From NCBI RefSeq assembly GCF_000208865.1, contig NC_018392.1, positions 806,001 through 870,000 of the forward strand: a DNA stretch of 64,000 nucleotides, in the 5' to 3' direction. Under the pieces are notes generated by a model. The model was given only the letters and a program-made list of their open reading frames with translations. It searched no databases and was not told the DNA's origin. Shown in pieces: positions 10,837 to 21,633 of this stretch (position 1 is the first letter of the stretch; each line of letters opens with the position of its first letter). The DNA is from Neospora caninum Liverpool. Lineage: Eukaryota; Apicomplexa; Conoidasida; Eucoccidiorida; Sarcocystidae. A program made the position numbers and the translations under genes.

Positions 10837-13361
10837 ATGGACATGAGGCTAGAAACTCCCCTCTGCCCAACTCCGGGATGTGCGCTTCTTCTTGCAGTGT
10901 TGCTGCTGACAGCTAGTCTTCTCTCTCACACATCTCCATTTGAGCAGGTTCGTCTTTGCTTCACATCTGTGTTCGAAGTTCAAGTCGCGAGGGAATTCAC
11001 GGTCAAAACGTGCAACAGGGTAACCAACGCCGTATCGTTCAACCTGCGGCTCTTAAATTGTGGTGTCTACACACGCCTTTCGACAGAGAGACGGTTTGGT
11101 GGCCTGCACAGGCAAAATGCGTCTAGCTCCGTTCCCCACAGTCCTGTTGGTCTCAAGCAAGGAATTTGTACGCTGTCGGAGGACGTTTTTTTTTTGAACG
11201 GGATGTCAGGCAGGGACACGGTAACGTGTAAAGGGTTGCCTCAGGGGGGGGCTCCGTTTTCACCACGGGTCACTTTTTACAAGTCAAAAGCCTCGTGCTT
11301 TGTTCCGGGTGACAAGATGCTTGCCTTCGCTCGGTTTGGCAGTGGCCACCCCTCCGGCCGTATCTAACCTTGGCTATTTATTCGTGTGCGGCTGCATACG
11401 TGGAACGCAAAATCAAGTGCCAGGTGATGCAGCAATCGCTCGTGCCGAACGATTGCTGGCGCAGCTTCGCTCAGGCGCAGTCCGAAACAGGGGAAGGGGA
11501 GAAAGAAGCAATTAACAAGAAGTAATTAACTACGCGTCTTCTTCAGCGCCTGTCCTATCTGATAAGAGTTGCGAGGTGCTTCTGTTGCCGTTCCGTGTCT
11601 ATTCCCTCGCCTTGGCGTTCACCACTTTCCCTGCTCAGCCCAAGATCTGTGGTCTCTTAGGCAAGTGAGATGGCAAACGCTTACATGTTCTGAGTGACGT
11701 ACGACTGCCCTTCTTGGAATCGTGCAGATGTCCAGGCACATCGCGAAGACGTTTTGGGACGCCGTTTCCGCTGCTGAGCTGCCGCATTGCCTGAAGGCTG
11801 CGTTCAGCACCAGCCTCGGCCTGCACCCGGCCTGGCGTGCGGCTGCCACCGCTGTCTTCCCCTTTTTAGCTTTGGCTGCAGGGGTTGCCGTGCTGTTCTT
11901 GCTATTCACGGGGCCGTACATCGTTGAAGGTGCGCACCCGAAAACGGACTAGTTCCTGTGCCAATTTTCCCCTCTGGGGCGGTGTACGAACACTCGCGTG
12001 GAATTTCGTTGAGGGCTGCACTTGGCAATTTGTCGTTCGTGAGTATGTCAGCGTGGTGTGGTCGGTAGCGCAAGGGAGCACATCCCCGAATTCAGGAGTC
12101 AGTATCCTGCGTTCACTGCCAAGAGAAAGTTTAAGATTCCAGCAGAGTGGTCAAAAGGGAGTCCGCGTCTCTCCCGGGAATCCATACGCAGCATAGCGGT
12201 GCCAAATTAAGGAAATGGATCGACTGTCTCAGTAGTTCGTGACAACGTTTTTGGCACAACGCTCAAGGTAGAAACGATCATCACGTTTGAAAGTTGCGTG
12301 ATTCTGTAGTGCCCAAAGCTGAGGACGAGACGAGCATCTCCCAACCCCTTCGCGTGCCGGTAAATGCGAGCAGCTGTTCGGGGAACGTCTTCTTTACTGT
12401 CGCTTTTTTCAGAGTCGCTTGAAATCGTCGCGAACTTCGGTGTGCAACTGCAACACAAAACCCGCTGGGGCGGCATCAAGCGCCAGTTCATCGAAGCCTC
12501 CCAAGTCTCCGATGTCATTATCAACGAGGTGGGGCTTGACGTGTCCGCCGTGTTCCCTGCACTGACACGGCAAGCTACACAGCTCAAAAACCCACCGTCT
12601 GTGTCGGGATGCACGTCGCGTACTTAATCCACCTCAATTGGTAGTGCCGGCGATGGACGCACCATGCGAGCAAGCGGTCGGTAATGGCTCTTGTGAAAAG
12701 GAAAGGACTGGTAGTTTGTTCGTGAATGATTCGTGCGGCGGGCGCCGCGAACTCTGCTCCTGTTGGCTGGGCTGTGCAGGTGCTTTCATGCTAAAAAACG
12801 AAGTGACCGTTTCACCGCGTTGCTTGAAATGATGGTGTCCCTCATTTTAAATAAGGCTGGCCAAATGTAGTAATTACGCGGCGTCTAGTTGGTTCGAGGG
12901 ATACCACCACTGTGTGCGGTAAACCAAAGCACAGATGGAGCGCTGCGGCTGATGTGATTTTCTGTACTGTCTCCAGGGATTTCGGGTCTGTGACGTTGTC
13001 TTCTACGTCGCTCTTCTTGTCAAGGATCGGCCAAACATGGTGGTCCCATTCCAGGTAGGCCGTAAGGGTTCCTGCGATCGTTGGTCTCAATGCGCCACAC
13101 CACTAGCCAACGGCGCCTTTAATCAAATTCCAAACACAAAATGGAGGTGGTTTTCGGATAAGGCAAAGACGATTGACTCTGTTTTCAGAGAGAGCATCGG
13201 CGTCGCAATGTATTACCGCAACGCACACGCCACGCTGCGTGTTCCGAGGCATCTGCTTTTTCCCCTTGCAGCATTTCTCACTTCCACTGGAGGAGAATCT
13301 GGTCATTTATGAAACCCTTCACCATCTTCTGCATATCTCTAGCGGAGTCCGCCACGCATGA
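10837..13361 (+). CDS. PIGH: PIG-H, GPI N-acetylglucosaminyltransferase subunit
   Basis: PIG-H is a subunit of the ER complex that transfers GlcNAc to phosphatidylinositol, the first step of GPI anchor synthesis. Five exons join in phase: 10837-10947, 11728-11929, 12413-12528, 12977-13054 and 13272-13361, giving 198 residues (human PIG-H has 188). The diagnostic domain spans about residues 104-185. It contains ESLEIVANFGVQL, then FIEASQVSDVIINE, then VALLVKDRPNMVVPFQ, then LPLEENLVIYETLH. These align in order with the conserved PIG-H blocks: xESLLxxxxxGVQL, DVVINE, the YYL...LLK segment and VVPVFQ...PRLxxLxxVYR. A hydrophobic segment at residues 77-98 precedes the domain, as in the family. 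Exon 1 adds a second hydrophobic stretch (residues 15-31). It is the least certain exon, and translation could instead begin at the ATG that opens exon 2. B3GLCT lies 2.2 kb downstream on the same strand. Confidence 0.88.
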
Positions 13362-15585
13362 GATCCGAAGTCTGAAACGTGGAAATATTTTAGTCGAGAG
13401 TCACGCATTTCACATGGCCTCTTCTGCAACGCTGCTGGGTGGAGTCGTGTACGGTCCCGTGGATTTGTGAAAAATCCTGTTTTCCACTTTTTTTTTGTCC
13501 CGTACGTCATGGACGAAGCCGGTGGGGATCGCATGTGGGCGACTGCTTGGAACTTCATCCGGGGCGGGGTAGTGAACAGAAACATTTCGGCACAGGGTCA
13601 GGTGCTGGCTTGATAACAGGCCGCCTTCACCACGTTGGAAAAAAGGCTACCATTTCTGAGCTAGACTGTGGGCTGAGTGTCTGTCACCTTAGCTAATACC
13701 CCGAAGGTGGTTTGTCTTGAGCGGCTTTTTGCGTTAGCACGTAGTGTGCTTCAAGGTCGGCGCGCAGGTGCACGGAGTCCCTAGGGGAAGATCACAACTT
13801 TGAGCGTTCAGCAGCCATTGAGCTCTTCTCCGTATCTTTTGTCACTGTGGCAGGGGCACCTCATTCGATCGATAGCACGTTTTCGCACTTTCTTGAGGAT
13901 TTTTGCTTGTACGCAAACGAGTGGACAACTGATGGCGCACTAGTTAGGAGAATGCAATTACGGTACCCAGAAGGACGTACGTTCGGATGACCCCTAACGC
14001 AGCGAGATAAAGTGAAGGATCAGCCACCTTGGCGAATCCGAGCGTCTTCTAAGGTTCGATGACGGGTGTTGTGGGGATACGAAGAGCAGAAGGGAGATTC
14101 ACGAGCATCAACAGAGGCAGCCATTCGGGGGAGCTGAAGCCGGAATGCGACATGACACTGAACCAACCTGTCTCCGTTTAAAGGAGAGCCTCCGAAGAGA
14201 ACCCGAAAACGCGTTTGTCCCCATGGTATTACATATCCGAGGTCGGAAGTGGCTATAGAAGTAGATATAAAACTAGCCAGCTATGATCTGTATGTTCTGA
14301 GTAGCCGGCTTTGCGCGGAGGATATGGTAACTTACCAATTCATATTGGGGGTTCGGAAGTTTCTGTGTTGACTCAATCCAAGATGGAGCTGCAAGAGGCG
14401 TTTCGTTACTTCGTTCGTCGAGAGGTTGCTTTAGCTGATAAACGAAAATGAAGAAGGCTATCTACTGCGTTCGTTGCCACGAGTACCGAACTACGAGAGT
14501 GTGGTAACGGCAAACAGTCGCTCCTGCAGCGAGTCCGGCAAAATAGCGAATAGGGGACTTACCCTCATTTTCGAGTCTCATGACATTTCCTCAGAAAATG
14601 TTATTCAGGAAATGTAGGAAGAATCCAAGATGGCGGTGTACTGGTTTTCTATGGCGGGGGGGGGCGGGGGGGGGGATCATTCCCAGTTCGGCAGCAACAC
14701 CCGTAAGCGCCACGCCGTAGAATGGTTGTGGGCCCTTCACGCACTGACGTGACGCCGGAATGCTAGCTTGAAATGTCCAATTTCTCCACGTGGACAACAA
14801 AGAAACAGGAGTACCGGTTGCGGCAGGAGTCACCGAGAGTGAATACGACCACTCGCTCCCTTGGCCATAAAAGGAGTGCGCTTTTGCTGCCTGTGCTTCG
14901 GGAGCTGACATGTCTTCGCGGCGGCTACCTAGAGACACCGGTTACCGAGATCCGGCGCTTGATAGGGTTTTGCGACTTTCTTTTGTTGTACGCTGGCTAC
15001 GCGCACAGAAAAGATGGGCACGTTTCAATTGTTAGTGCAGTTTCTGCAGAGCCGAGAAATATGTCTTTATTCAGCTGGCTAATCCTGCAGTGCCCGTGTG
15101 AATCGCCTGCATGCAAGCGCAGAAAACAGTCTCTCTTTGCCGGGGAGACAGCCCTTACGGCTCGCTGCCATGCGAGACAACACCCCCAGACGCGCCAGCG
15201 CGGAAAAGTCGACGAAGACACATATCGTTTGTCGACATGCGATCGGCTAACGCCGGTCTTTAGGAGGTTCTTTAAGGACACGAAGCACGTCCATCATCTT
15301 CAGTGGTGCATTTGAACTGACAACTTACCACCCTTATTCCCTTCGCGTCTTTTTTTTTTCAGTTGGCGAGCACGGAGGCGCTTGAGAGGTCCATGCTTGC
15401 GCACTCATTGTCTTCGTGTTGAAATCACCGTTCTTCTTCCGTGTTCCGAAAGACTCAGGAGCTTCTGTTGCCATCCTGTAGTGCAAGGACCTCAAAAGGC
15501 AAAACACCAGCTACTTCCCTTCTTTGTTCAAGGGGGAATGGGGCCTTATCTGGCAGACTGCCTGTTTTTACCTTGGCGTCCAAAG
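13362..15585. other. Intergenic region and probable 5' leader of B3GLCT
   Basis: No convincing coding exon. A guanine-rich run (14656-14675, nine G, one C, ten G) could form a quadruplex. A 180-codon frame at 14773-15315 has no motif and probably lies in leader DNA. A long pyrimidine tract ending in TTTCAG at about 15349-15362 looks like a real 3' splice site, so the B3GLCT transcript may have a non-coding first exon. Confidence 0.45.
15108..15115. promoter_or_regulatory. TGCATGCA palindrome upstream of B3GLCT
   Basis: The octamer TGCATGCA lies about 470 bases before the B3GLCT start codon. GCATGC-centred palindromes are bound by apicomplexan AP2 factors and are enriched in Toxoplasma promoters. 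A single copy is only suggestive. Confidence 0.3.
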
Positions 15586-18556
15586 ATGAAATTGACGAGG
15601 TTCCGAGACGCGCATGCGCCCAAATTGTGTCTTCTGGTCTCTCTTCTCTTGTCAGCTCTTTTCTTGATATATGGGAGATGCAAAGCAAGCAATGGCGATT
15701 CTGTGCCGCAACCTGCCACTCTTAAGCGCATGGCCGAGCCCCTCCCGTTTGTACAGAAAAAAACCCTTTTCCTCATTGCCAATGAGCCGGTCCTGGAGAG
15801 CCACGTGGTCAGCAACCTTCTGCATCAACTCCTTTACACACTTCAGGTCCCAAACAGTCATGTGCAACTGCTTGATGAGATCCTTCTGTCGGAACATGGA
15901 AAAACCAACCATGCCACATTGTTGCCGTGGCTTCTGAATGTACACCGAGAGTTACCCTCCGATATAGAATTTGTGTGGCTCGGAACCGCATATAGTCGCG
16001 TAGCGGCGTCGTACCTCGAAAAGTTGATGGCCCGGCTTACGTCTGAGGCCCAAAACACCGGCGATGCTTCAACGAGCCGTCAATGGTATCCACATGGTCT
16101 GTGCGTTGGGCATGCTTTGAAGGACCAAGTTTTATCGATCACACACCATTTTTATCGTGATGATGCATTTGTGTATCCATTTCTAGATGCGGGTCTTCTC
16201 ATGGATCGACGGTTTCTACGCTTCCTCGAGCAGACAGTGAAAGAGGAGGGCGCACAGCTGCCGCCTCGTATCGAGATTGACCCCGTCCACGAGCTGTTTA
16301 AATTTCTGTATCAAACACGAGGCTTCCTCATGCAGCATTCCAATCTCTTTTGCCCCAGTTCTCCAATCCCTCGCGACTTTGACCGCACAGAAGTTCTGTA
16401 TCCGCCTAGACACAAGAGACCAAGCAAAGTCGCCTCTCAAGCGCACACTCAGGGGAACGATCACGGTTCAGATTCTGGAGGAGAATACAAAGGAGGAACG
16501 GCAAAAGGAATGGCGGGAAGCAGACAAAGTCCTGCACTTAGCGCAGCTGAGCAGAGAGACATTCAAGGCTGCGTCTCGTTCGCTGTCGGATGTAGACACT
16601 CGCCAATTCTCTCTCATCAATTTTTCGACCGGATGCTCGCATATGAGCACGATATGATTGAACGCAAGGAAGCACTCGCCGAGCAGTATCCCATTGGCGC
16701 TGATGCTGGCGAAGATTCGGAGTTCCGTGAGAAGGAGGCGGCTTTAATGAGTGAACGTCCTTTCTTCATCGTCGAACCAGAGGTAAGCCTGTGCAGATTC
16801 TCATCGCTGGCTCGTTATACAAAATTTGAAGGAAATTTGGAACTCGCACAAGGTTTGTGGAGCTCTGCCCACTCCAGAGAGAATTACCAAATGATTTCTG
16901 TGCGGCAAGACCGAACCCCACTTTCTCCTGTGGATGTACGGTGTTTACGTATCGCTGACGTGGGGGCAGTGACTTTTGCTGCGTCGTGTACTTTGGCGCT
17001 TGAGAGTAATCAGCTGTGTTTTTGCTGTAAAAAGATATGCCCAAGAGTTTGTGTCATGTTCCTTATTCCCCCCCCCCCCCCAGGATGTCCTAATTGCCGT
17101 CAAGACACATCCGCGAAATCACAAGACACGCGTTCCGCTCCTAAAGCAGCTGTGGGCGGAGCCAGATGTCGTCGTGGAAATGGCGCAACGCCGTGCTAAA
17201 GCCAGCGCCCATGCGCATCCATTCCACGCCGCAGTAGCGGAACAGGAGCGAGCGAGTCTTGACAAGCACATGCGTAATATCGCGATAGAATTCTTTTCAG
17301 AGAAAACTGACGATGGCGCCCCAGACATTACAAACGTTATCCCGGTTCAAGTGTCGTTCCCTGGAGAGAAAAGAGCTCTCTGCGAGAAGATGCGAGGGAT
17401 TTTCAAGCACTTTTACGAAAATCATAAAACGAGGAAATACCTTGCCATCGTCGATGACGATACTCTCGTGAATGTGCGTCACCTGCTGGACGCTATATCG
17501 ATGACGCTCCACCCGCCGGTCCCAGCGCGCGTCTTCTTCCGCCAAGCTTTGTCAGACCAGAACGCGATTCGCAAAGCGCATGCGCCCTACAAAGAACTCG
17601 CAAACAGCATCGACACCTTCCTAGCTGACTGGCGCTCGAAGCGCGGCCTCCAACGACCGTCAGAGAGTGAACGTCAAGGAAATCACGAGAGCCCCGCACA
17701 TCAGGAGGAAGCTAATCAGCAGGGTTCTGGGACGAAGAAACAGGACAAGCTCGGACCAGAGGATGCAGTAGCGACATTTGTCGAATCCTTCGTCTCGAAG
17801 GTGTATGTGAAGAACCGGGCTGCAGACGAGGCCTCCAGTGATGGACGAAAGAAGTATGCGGACATGGTCGACCGCATTTCGCCCCTGTATCTCGGTCGTC
17901 GGTACTCTTTTGGCCATATGCAGAGTGGGGATCGCCGTACTGGTGGGTATGATTATATCACCATGGGAGGAGGAGTGGTCCTCGATCGCGAGGCAGTAGG
18001 GGAGATTTTGGAGTGCAAAACGTGCCGCTGCCCACAAGATGGCACTGCAGATGACATGATTCTCGGGCGGTGGATGCATCAGCTGAAGATTCCCGCCCTC
18101 CACGGACGCTGGTTTCACCAGGAGAGGCCAGCAGATTACCATCCGGAGCACGTGCGAATGACAACGCCTGTCAGTTTTCATAGGCTCGAGAAAGATACTG
18201 CCACAACGAAGAAGGTGTTCAATAAATTCGTTGATGTCGGAGATGGACTCAACGTTGGTGCAGAAGAAGTGGACGATTTTGAAGCCGTCGACTGGATCGA
18301 CTTCGATTGGCAACAAGTGGAAGACGCCGTATGGCATGATCATGACGAAGGCGACGGTGACCTCGATGACGGAGAAGATGAGGAACTTAGCCTACATTCA
18401 ATAGTCCAGCGAGTTGTGGAAGAAGGGAAGAAACGAGGAAAACAAAATATGACCCCCGATGATATTGCTGACCACCTTGAAAAGGAAGTAAAGGAACACG
18501 AGGAAAAAGAACGCGTGCACAACGAAGACTGGAGCTGGCTTCACGACGAGCTCTGA
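15586..18556 (+). CDS. B3GLCT: B3GLCT-type O-fucose beta-1,3-glucosyltransferase, ER-retained
   Basis: The enzyme adds glucose to O-linked fucose on thrombospondin type 1 repeats in the ER, after POFUT2. In coccidia the likely substrates are TSR adhesins such as MIC2. Two exons, 15586-16782 and 17084-18556, join in phase 0 to give 889 residues. The chosen ATG (A at -3) opens directly onto a signal anchor at residues 10-28 (LCLLVSLLLSALFLIYG). The GT31 catalytic domain begins at exon 2: DVLIAVKTHPRNHKTRVPLL, the metal-binding DDD at residues 523-525 (AIVDDDTL), GGYDYITMGGGVVL, PDGTADDMILG-like GTADDMILG near 720, and FHQERPADY near 743. These are the blocks of animal B3GLCT. The final four residues are HDEL, an ER retrieval signal (the human enzyme ends REEL). 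Unusual features are a large N-terminal region, an insertion of about 115 residues after the DDD motif, and an acidic stretch before HDEL. Confidence 0.93.
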
Positions 18557-20287
18557 CTGAGCATCGCGTAAACCGTATGATTATCTACCAGGGGCGTTGA
18601 AATCACTCTGCCAAAGCGTTTAGATCGAGCGGGGGGAGGGACGCGCTTCGGTTTGGCTGCTATCTCGCAGAAAAAGAGGGTATTTGTTCGTTATTTTTAT
18701 TCGATACCAAATTGCAGCTCCGCCTGAAGGAGAAGTGATATGCAAGAAAAACTACGGCTTTGCTTTTGCGAATAAGCTATTTCAGGGTCCACCATCATCT
18801 ATGATATGACTTCCGTTCGTTCACGCAAGTGTGAAAATCCGGAACTAGGGGATTGGAGAGTTGCGTGAATTCCCTTGGTGTGGATCGTCAGATACTGAGC
18901 CGGGAGGGGAGGGCAGTCCACTCAGCTTTCACCCTTACAACTCTTCTAAAGAATCTCCCGATTTTTGTCGCGTAATACTCCACAGAACTGTTTATTCTTG
19001 GTAATCCGACTAAACCCATTACACCATACCGGACGGCAAGCCAGAACGCTGGGGACGACATAACCACCAGCTTCGTTAGTCACGACAAGGTTCTGTCTCC
19101 CCCTGCAATGAATGTTGCCAAGTCAAGCGGATTCCTTCTTGTGAACATACGAACTGGAGGTATCAGAGGCAGGTAACGGAAGTCAAACCGGACCACACGT
19201 TGAGTGCGTTTTTAGAACACGTCCGGCACCTATGTTGACAGGGCGTTTGCATTCCTGTCAGATCCGCGCAGTATGACATCTCAAAGCGTCCCTCCACCAC
19301 GGGTTCACTTCCTTCGTGTATCAAGAGCTCACAAAAACGAGAGCTGCAACATAATTGTCCAGACCCGAAAACGTGTTGAAGTCTTATACAGAATTGCCGT
19401 AAGCTGCTGAAGAGTGGTACTGGTGACGGGAACAGAGTGCCGCGTTCATTTAACCTCTGTGGGTGCCTTGTCTGAGAATGGACCGGGTCTGTGTCGAGAA
19501 CCTCATTGTATTGCTGCAGTAGACACTTTTAAACATGCTGGCTCCGTGGCAGCTAGAGCACCAGACTCAGTTGTTCCGCATCTGGCATCCTACCGGGGAA
19601 ATCCTGTACATCGGGACGTCACATCGTGGGCAAGGGAATGTTTCGCTCAACTAATCGCATCTACCACGCGAGTTTTTGATTATCGAAGGCGCTCGTTTTT
19701 CTCAAGTTATTGTGTGTCTATGTGGAAGTTGTAAAACTGTGTTGTAACGGCTAAATGGTAGATTCTCTCTGTACATGGCACCTTGTATATTTCCACACCA
19801 CGTTTTGCCGTCCATCAGCGTTTGGCATCACTTTGCCAAATCTGCAACTCTAGGTAGGTTATTGCCTTCCCCCACAAAATTGTCGTCCAACCATGGTGTT
19901 CGGAAAATTAGCCTCCACATTTCGGAATTATCTCCTCCGGAAAAGAATTTTTTTCACCGATTTACTCCTCAGAACACTTCTCGTCTGCCGCACATCGCAT
20001 CGATCGCGGCCCACCTACCATAGGAGGCGGGGTTGATGCGGGCAGACAGCAGCATTAGACGACTCAAAGCGACTGCGGTAGTCCATGCCAAAAGTCAAAC
20101 AAAAAATCACTTTACGTGCAACGCGGCCGTAACTGAGGGCTGAAGCACAACGCAACCCGGCTGGCCGCTCTCTGCGACAGTGAAGAAGTCATCTCAACAC
20201 GCCAATGTACAAGGAAACAGAGTTGTATACTTCACTGCATACACACATAGGTTTGACTCGGCATTCCAACTTGTAGCAGTTGTCGAG
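18557..20287. other. Intergenic, no gene seen
   Basis: This covers the 3' flanks of B3GLCT and the convergent four-span gene. Frames are short on both strands, and no splice-supported exon, repeat or RNA gene was noticed. Confidence 0.5.
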
Positions 20288-21633
20288 TCAAAGTCCGTCA
20301 TTCCAAGGAGTCAATGGCCGGAGTGGGGCGAGAAGAATGAAGTTCGTTCGATCTGAAGGCTGTGCAAAGTGGCTTTCAAAGTGAGAAGAGTACTTTGTGT
20401 AAAAGAAGAAAGTCAGAAGCGTGCAGATGGTGACGCACCAGGTTCCAGTGTAGATCATGAGATAACGGTACAAGTCGCTGCTGGATTCGACAATGAAGGC
20501 GTCCGCCGAAACGCCTCTAGCTGCGAGGCCTTGACACCGGGAGGCCTCCCCAGTATCCCAATTTGGATTTGAATCAGTGGCCAGGGAGCTGTACGAGTTC
20601 TTGAATAAAAGGCAAATTTCCGGAATCGAGAAGGAACAGGCCTTAGGGTCATCAAGTGGAATAAAGTACAGGAAAAACGTGGACTGCAAGAACTCTCCGT
20701 CGTTGCAGTTTTGTATAGAGCCAGTGAGTTGCTCGATCTCCCCTGAAACAAACGCCGTGACACGAAGAAAACATGTAACATGCAAACACGGATAGAGATG
20801 TTGAATCTGATCTCTTTGAAGTCACGGCAGCAGGGGGTCGTCGTCGACGTGTAAGTCAGATGCACCACCTTGAACGGCCACGCACTGTAGCTATCAGAAC
20901 ACCTTGCTGAGCTTCCAGACTGAACGATGTTCCCTCCGAAATATACTTTTCTTCCAACTAGCCATTCATATAGTGTCAGTCAAGCCTGTACGCAAATGAT
21001 CATAGTCGAGCTGGACGCCCATGTCGCGACAATGTCGTCGGCAGCTCATTTTATATGAGTTTGTTTACCACTGGTGAGGCAGGTTGCCGTGCCCCCATAC
21101 CAGGCTCTGCAGTTACTGACAGCCTGTAATCCGAGGGTGGACCAGCGTCTGGAGCACCACGCATTAGGAGCGACAAGAATCCACACGAGGTTGACAATAC
21201 TGATGCCAACCAGGACTAGGAAGCAGAGGGATATAAACCAAGGCAGCCACTTAACTAGAAAGCCGACCCTATCCATCCAGTGACCTGTTGGCTTGAAGTC
21301 TCCTAGGGCATGAGCACTGAACAGATTAGTGATTCGGCTCGTCAACAATGCTGTCAGTCCCATAAAGCCCGCAGTGACCATTACGGCCACAAAATTGGCC
21401 CTGATGAGACTCGTTGCCACAGCACCACAACGATAGTTGATGAAAAAGGAAGCGTCCGAGGTTAATGAGTGCAGAATAAAAGTAAAGAGGATTCCGGCTG
21501 CACAGCATCCAGCCAAAAGATTGAAATAAAACATCATTCTCCAGCTATGTCTCCGATGTTGCCACTTGAAACGAAATCGCCAAAACCATCGTGTCAATTT
21601 TGACGAACGCTGAAGACGTCGACTTATTTCCAT
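20288..21633 (-). CDS. Four-span membrane protein with cysteine-rich loop
   Basis: Two minus-strand exons, 21633-21069 (donor GTAAAC, phase 1) and 20742-20288 (acceptor TTTGTTTCAG), give 339 residues. The first in-frame ATG is MEISRR. A basic N-terminal stretch precedes four predicted spans: residues about 33-56, 81-99, 130-154 and 284-303. The loop between spans 3 and 4 is about 130 residues long with seven cysteines (160, 175, 185, 201, 224, 232, 258). The short loop between spans 1 and 2 has one. This layout (short first loop, long Cys-rich second loop) resembles tetraspanin topology, but the CCG signature is absent and I do not recognise the family. The second exon joins cleanly in phase, which supports the model. 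A 5' non-coding exon upstream is possible. Confidence 0.65.

Noticed and set aside
10048..11367. 439-codon plus-strand frame
   Set aside because: Its only credible coding part is PIG-H exon 1 (10837-10947). The rest has no motif, and the frame ignores the donor that fits PIG-H phase.
14773..15315. 180-codon frame upstream of B3GLCT
   Set aside because: No motif, no in-phase splice into B3GLCT, and the B3GLCT signal anchor begins at its own ATG at 15586.
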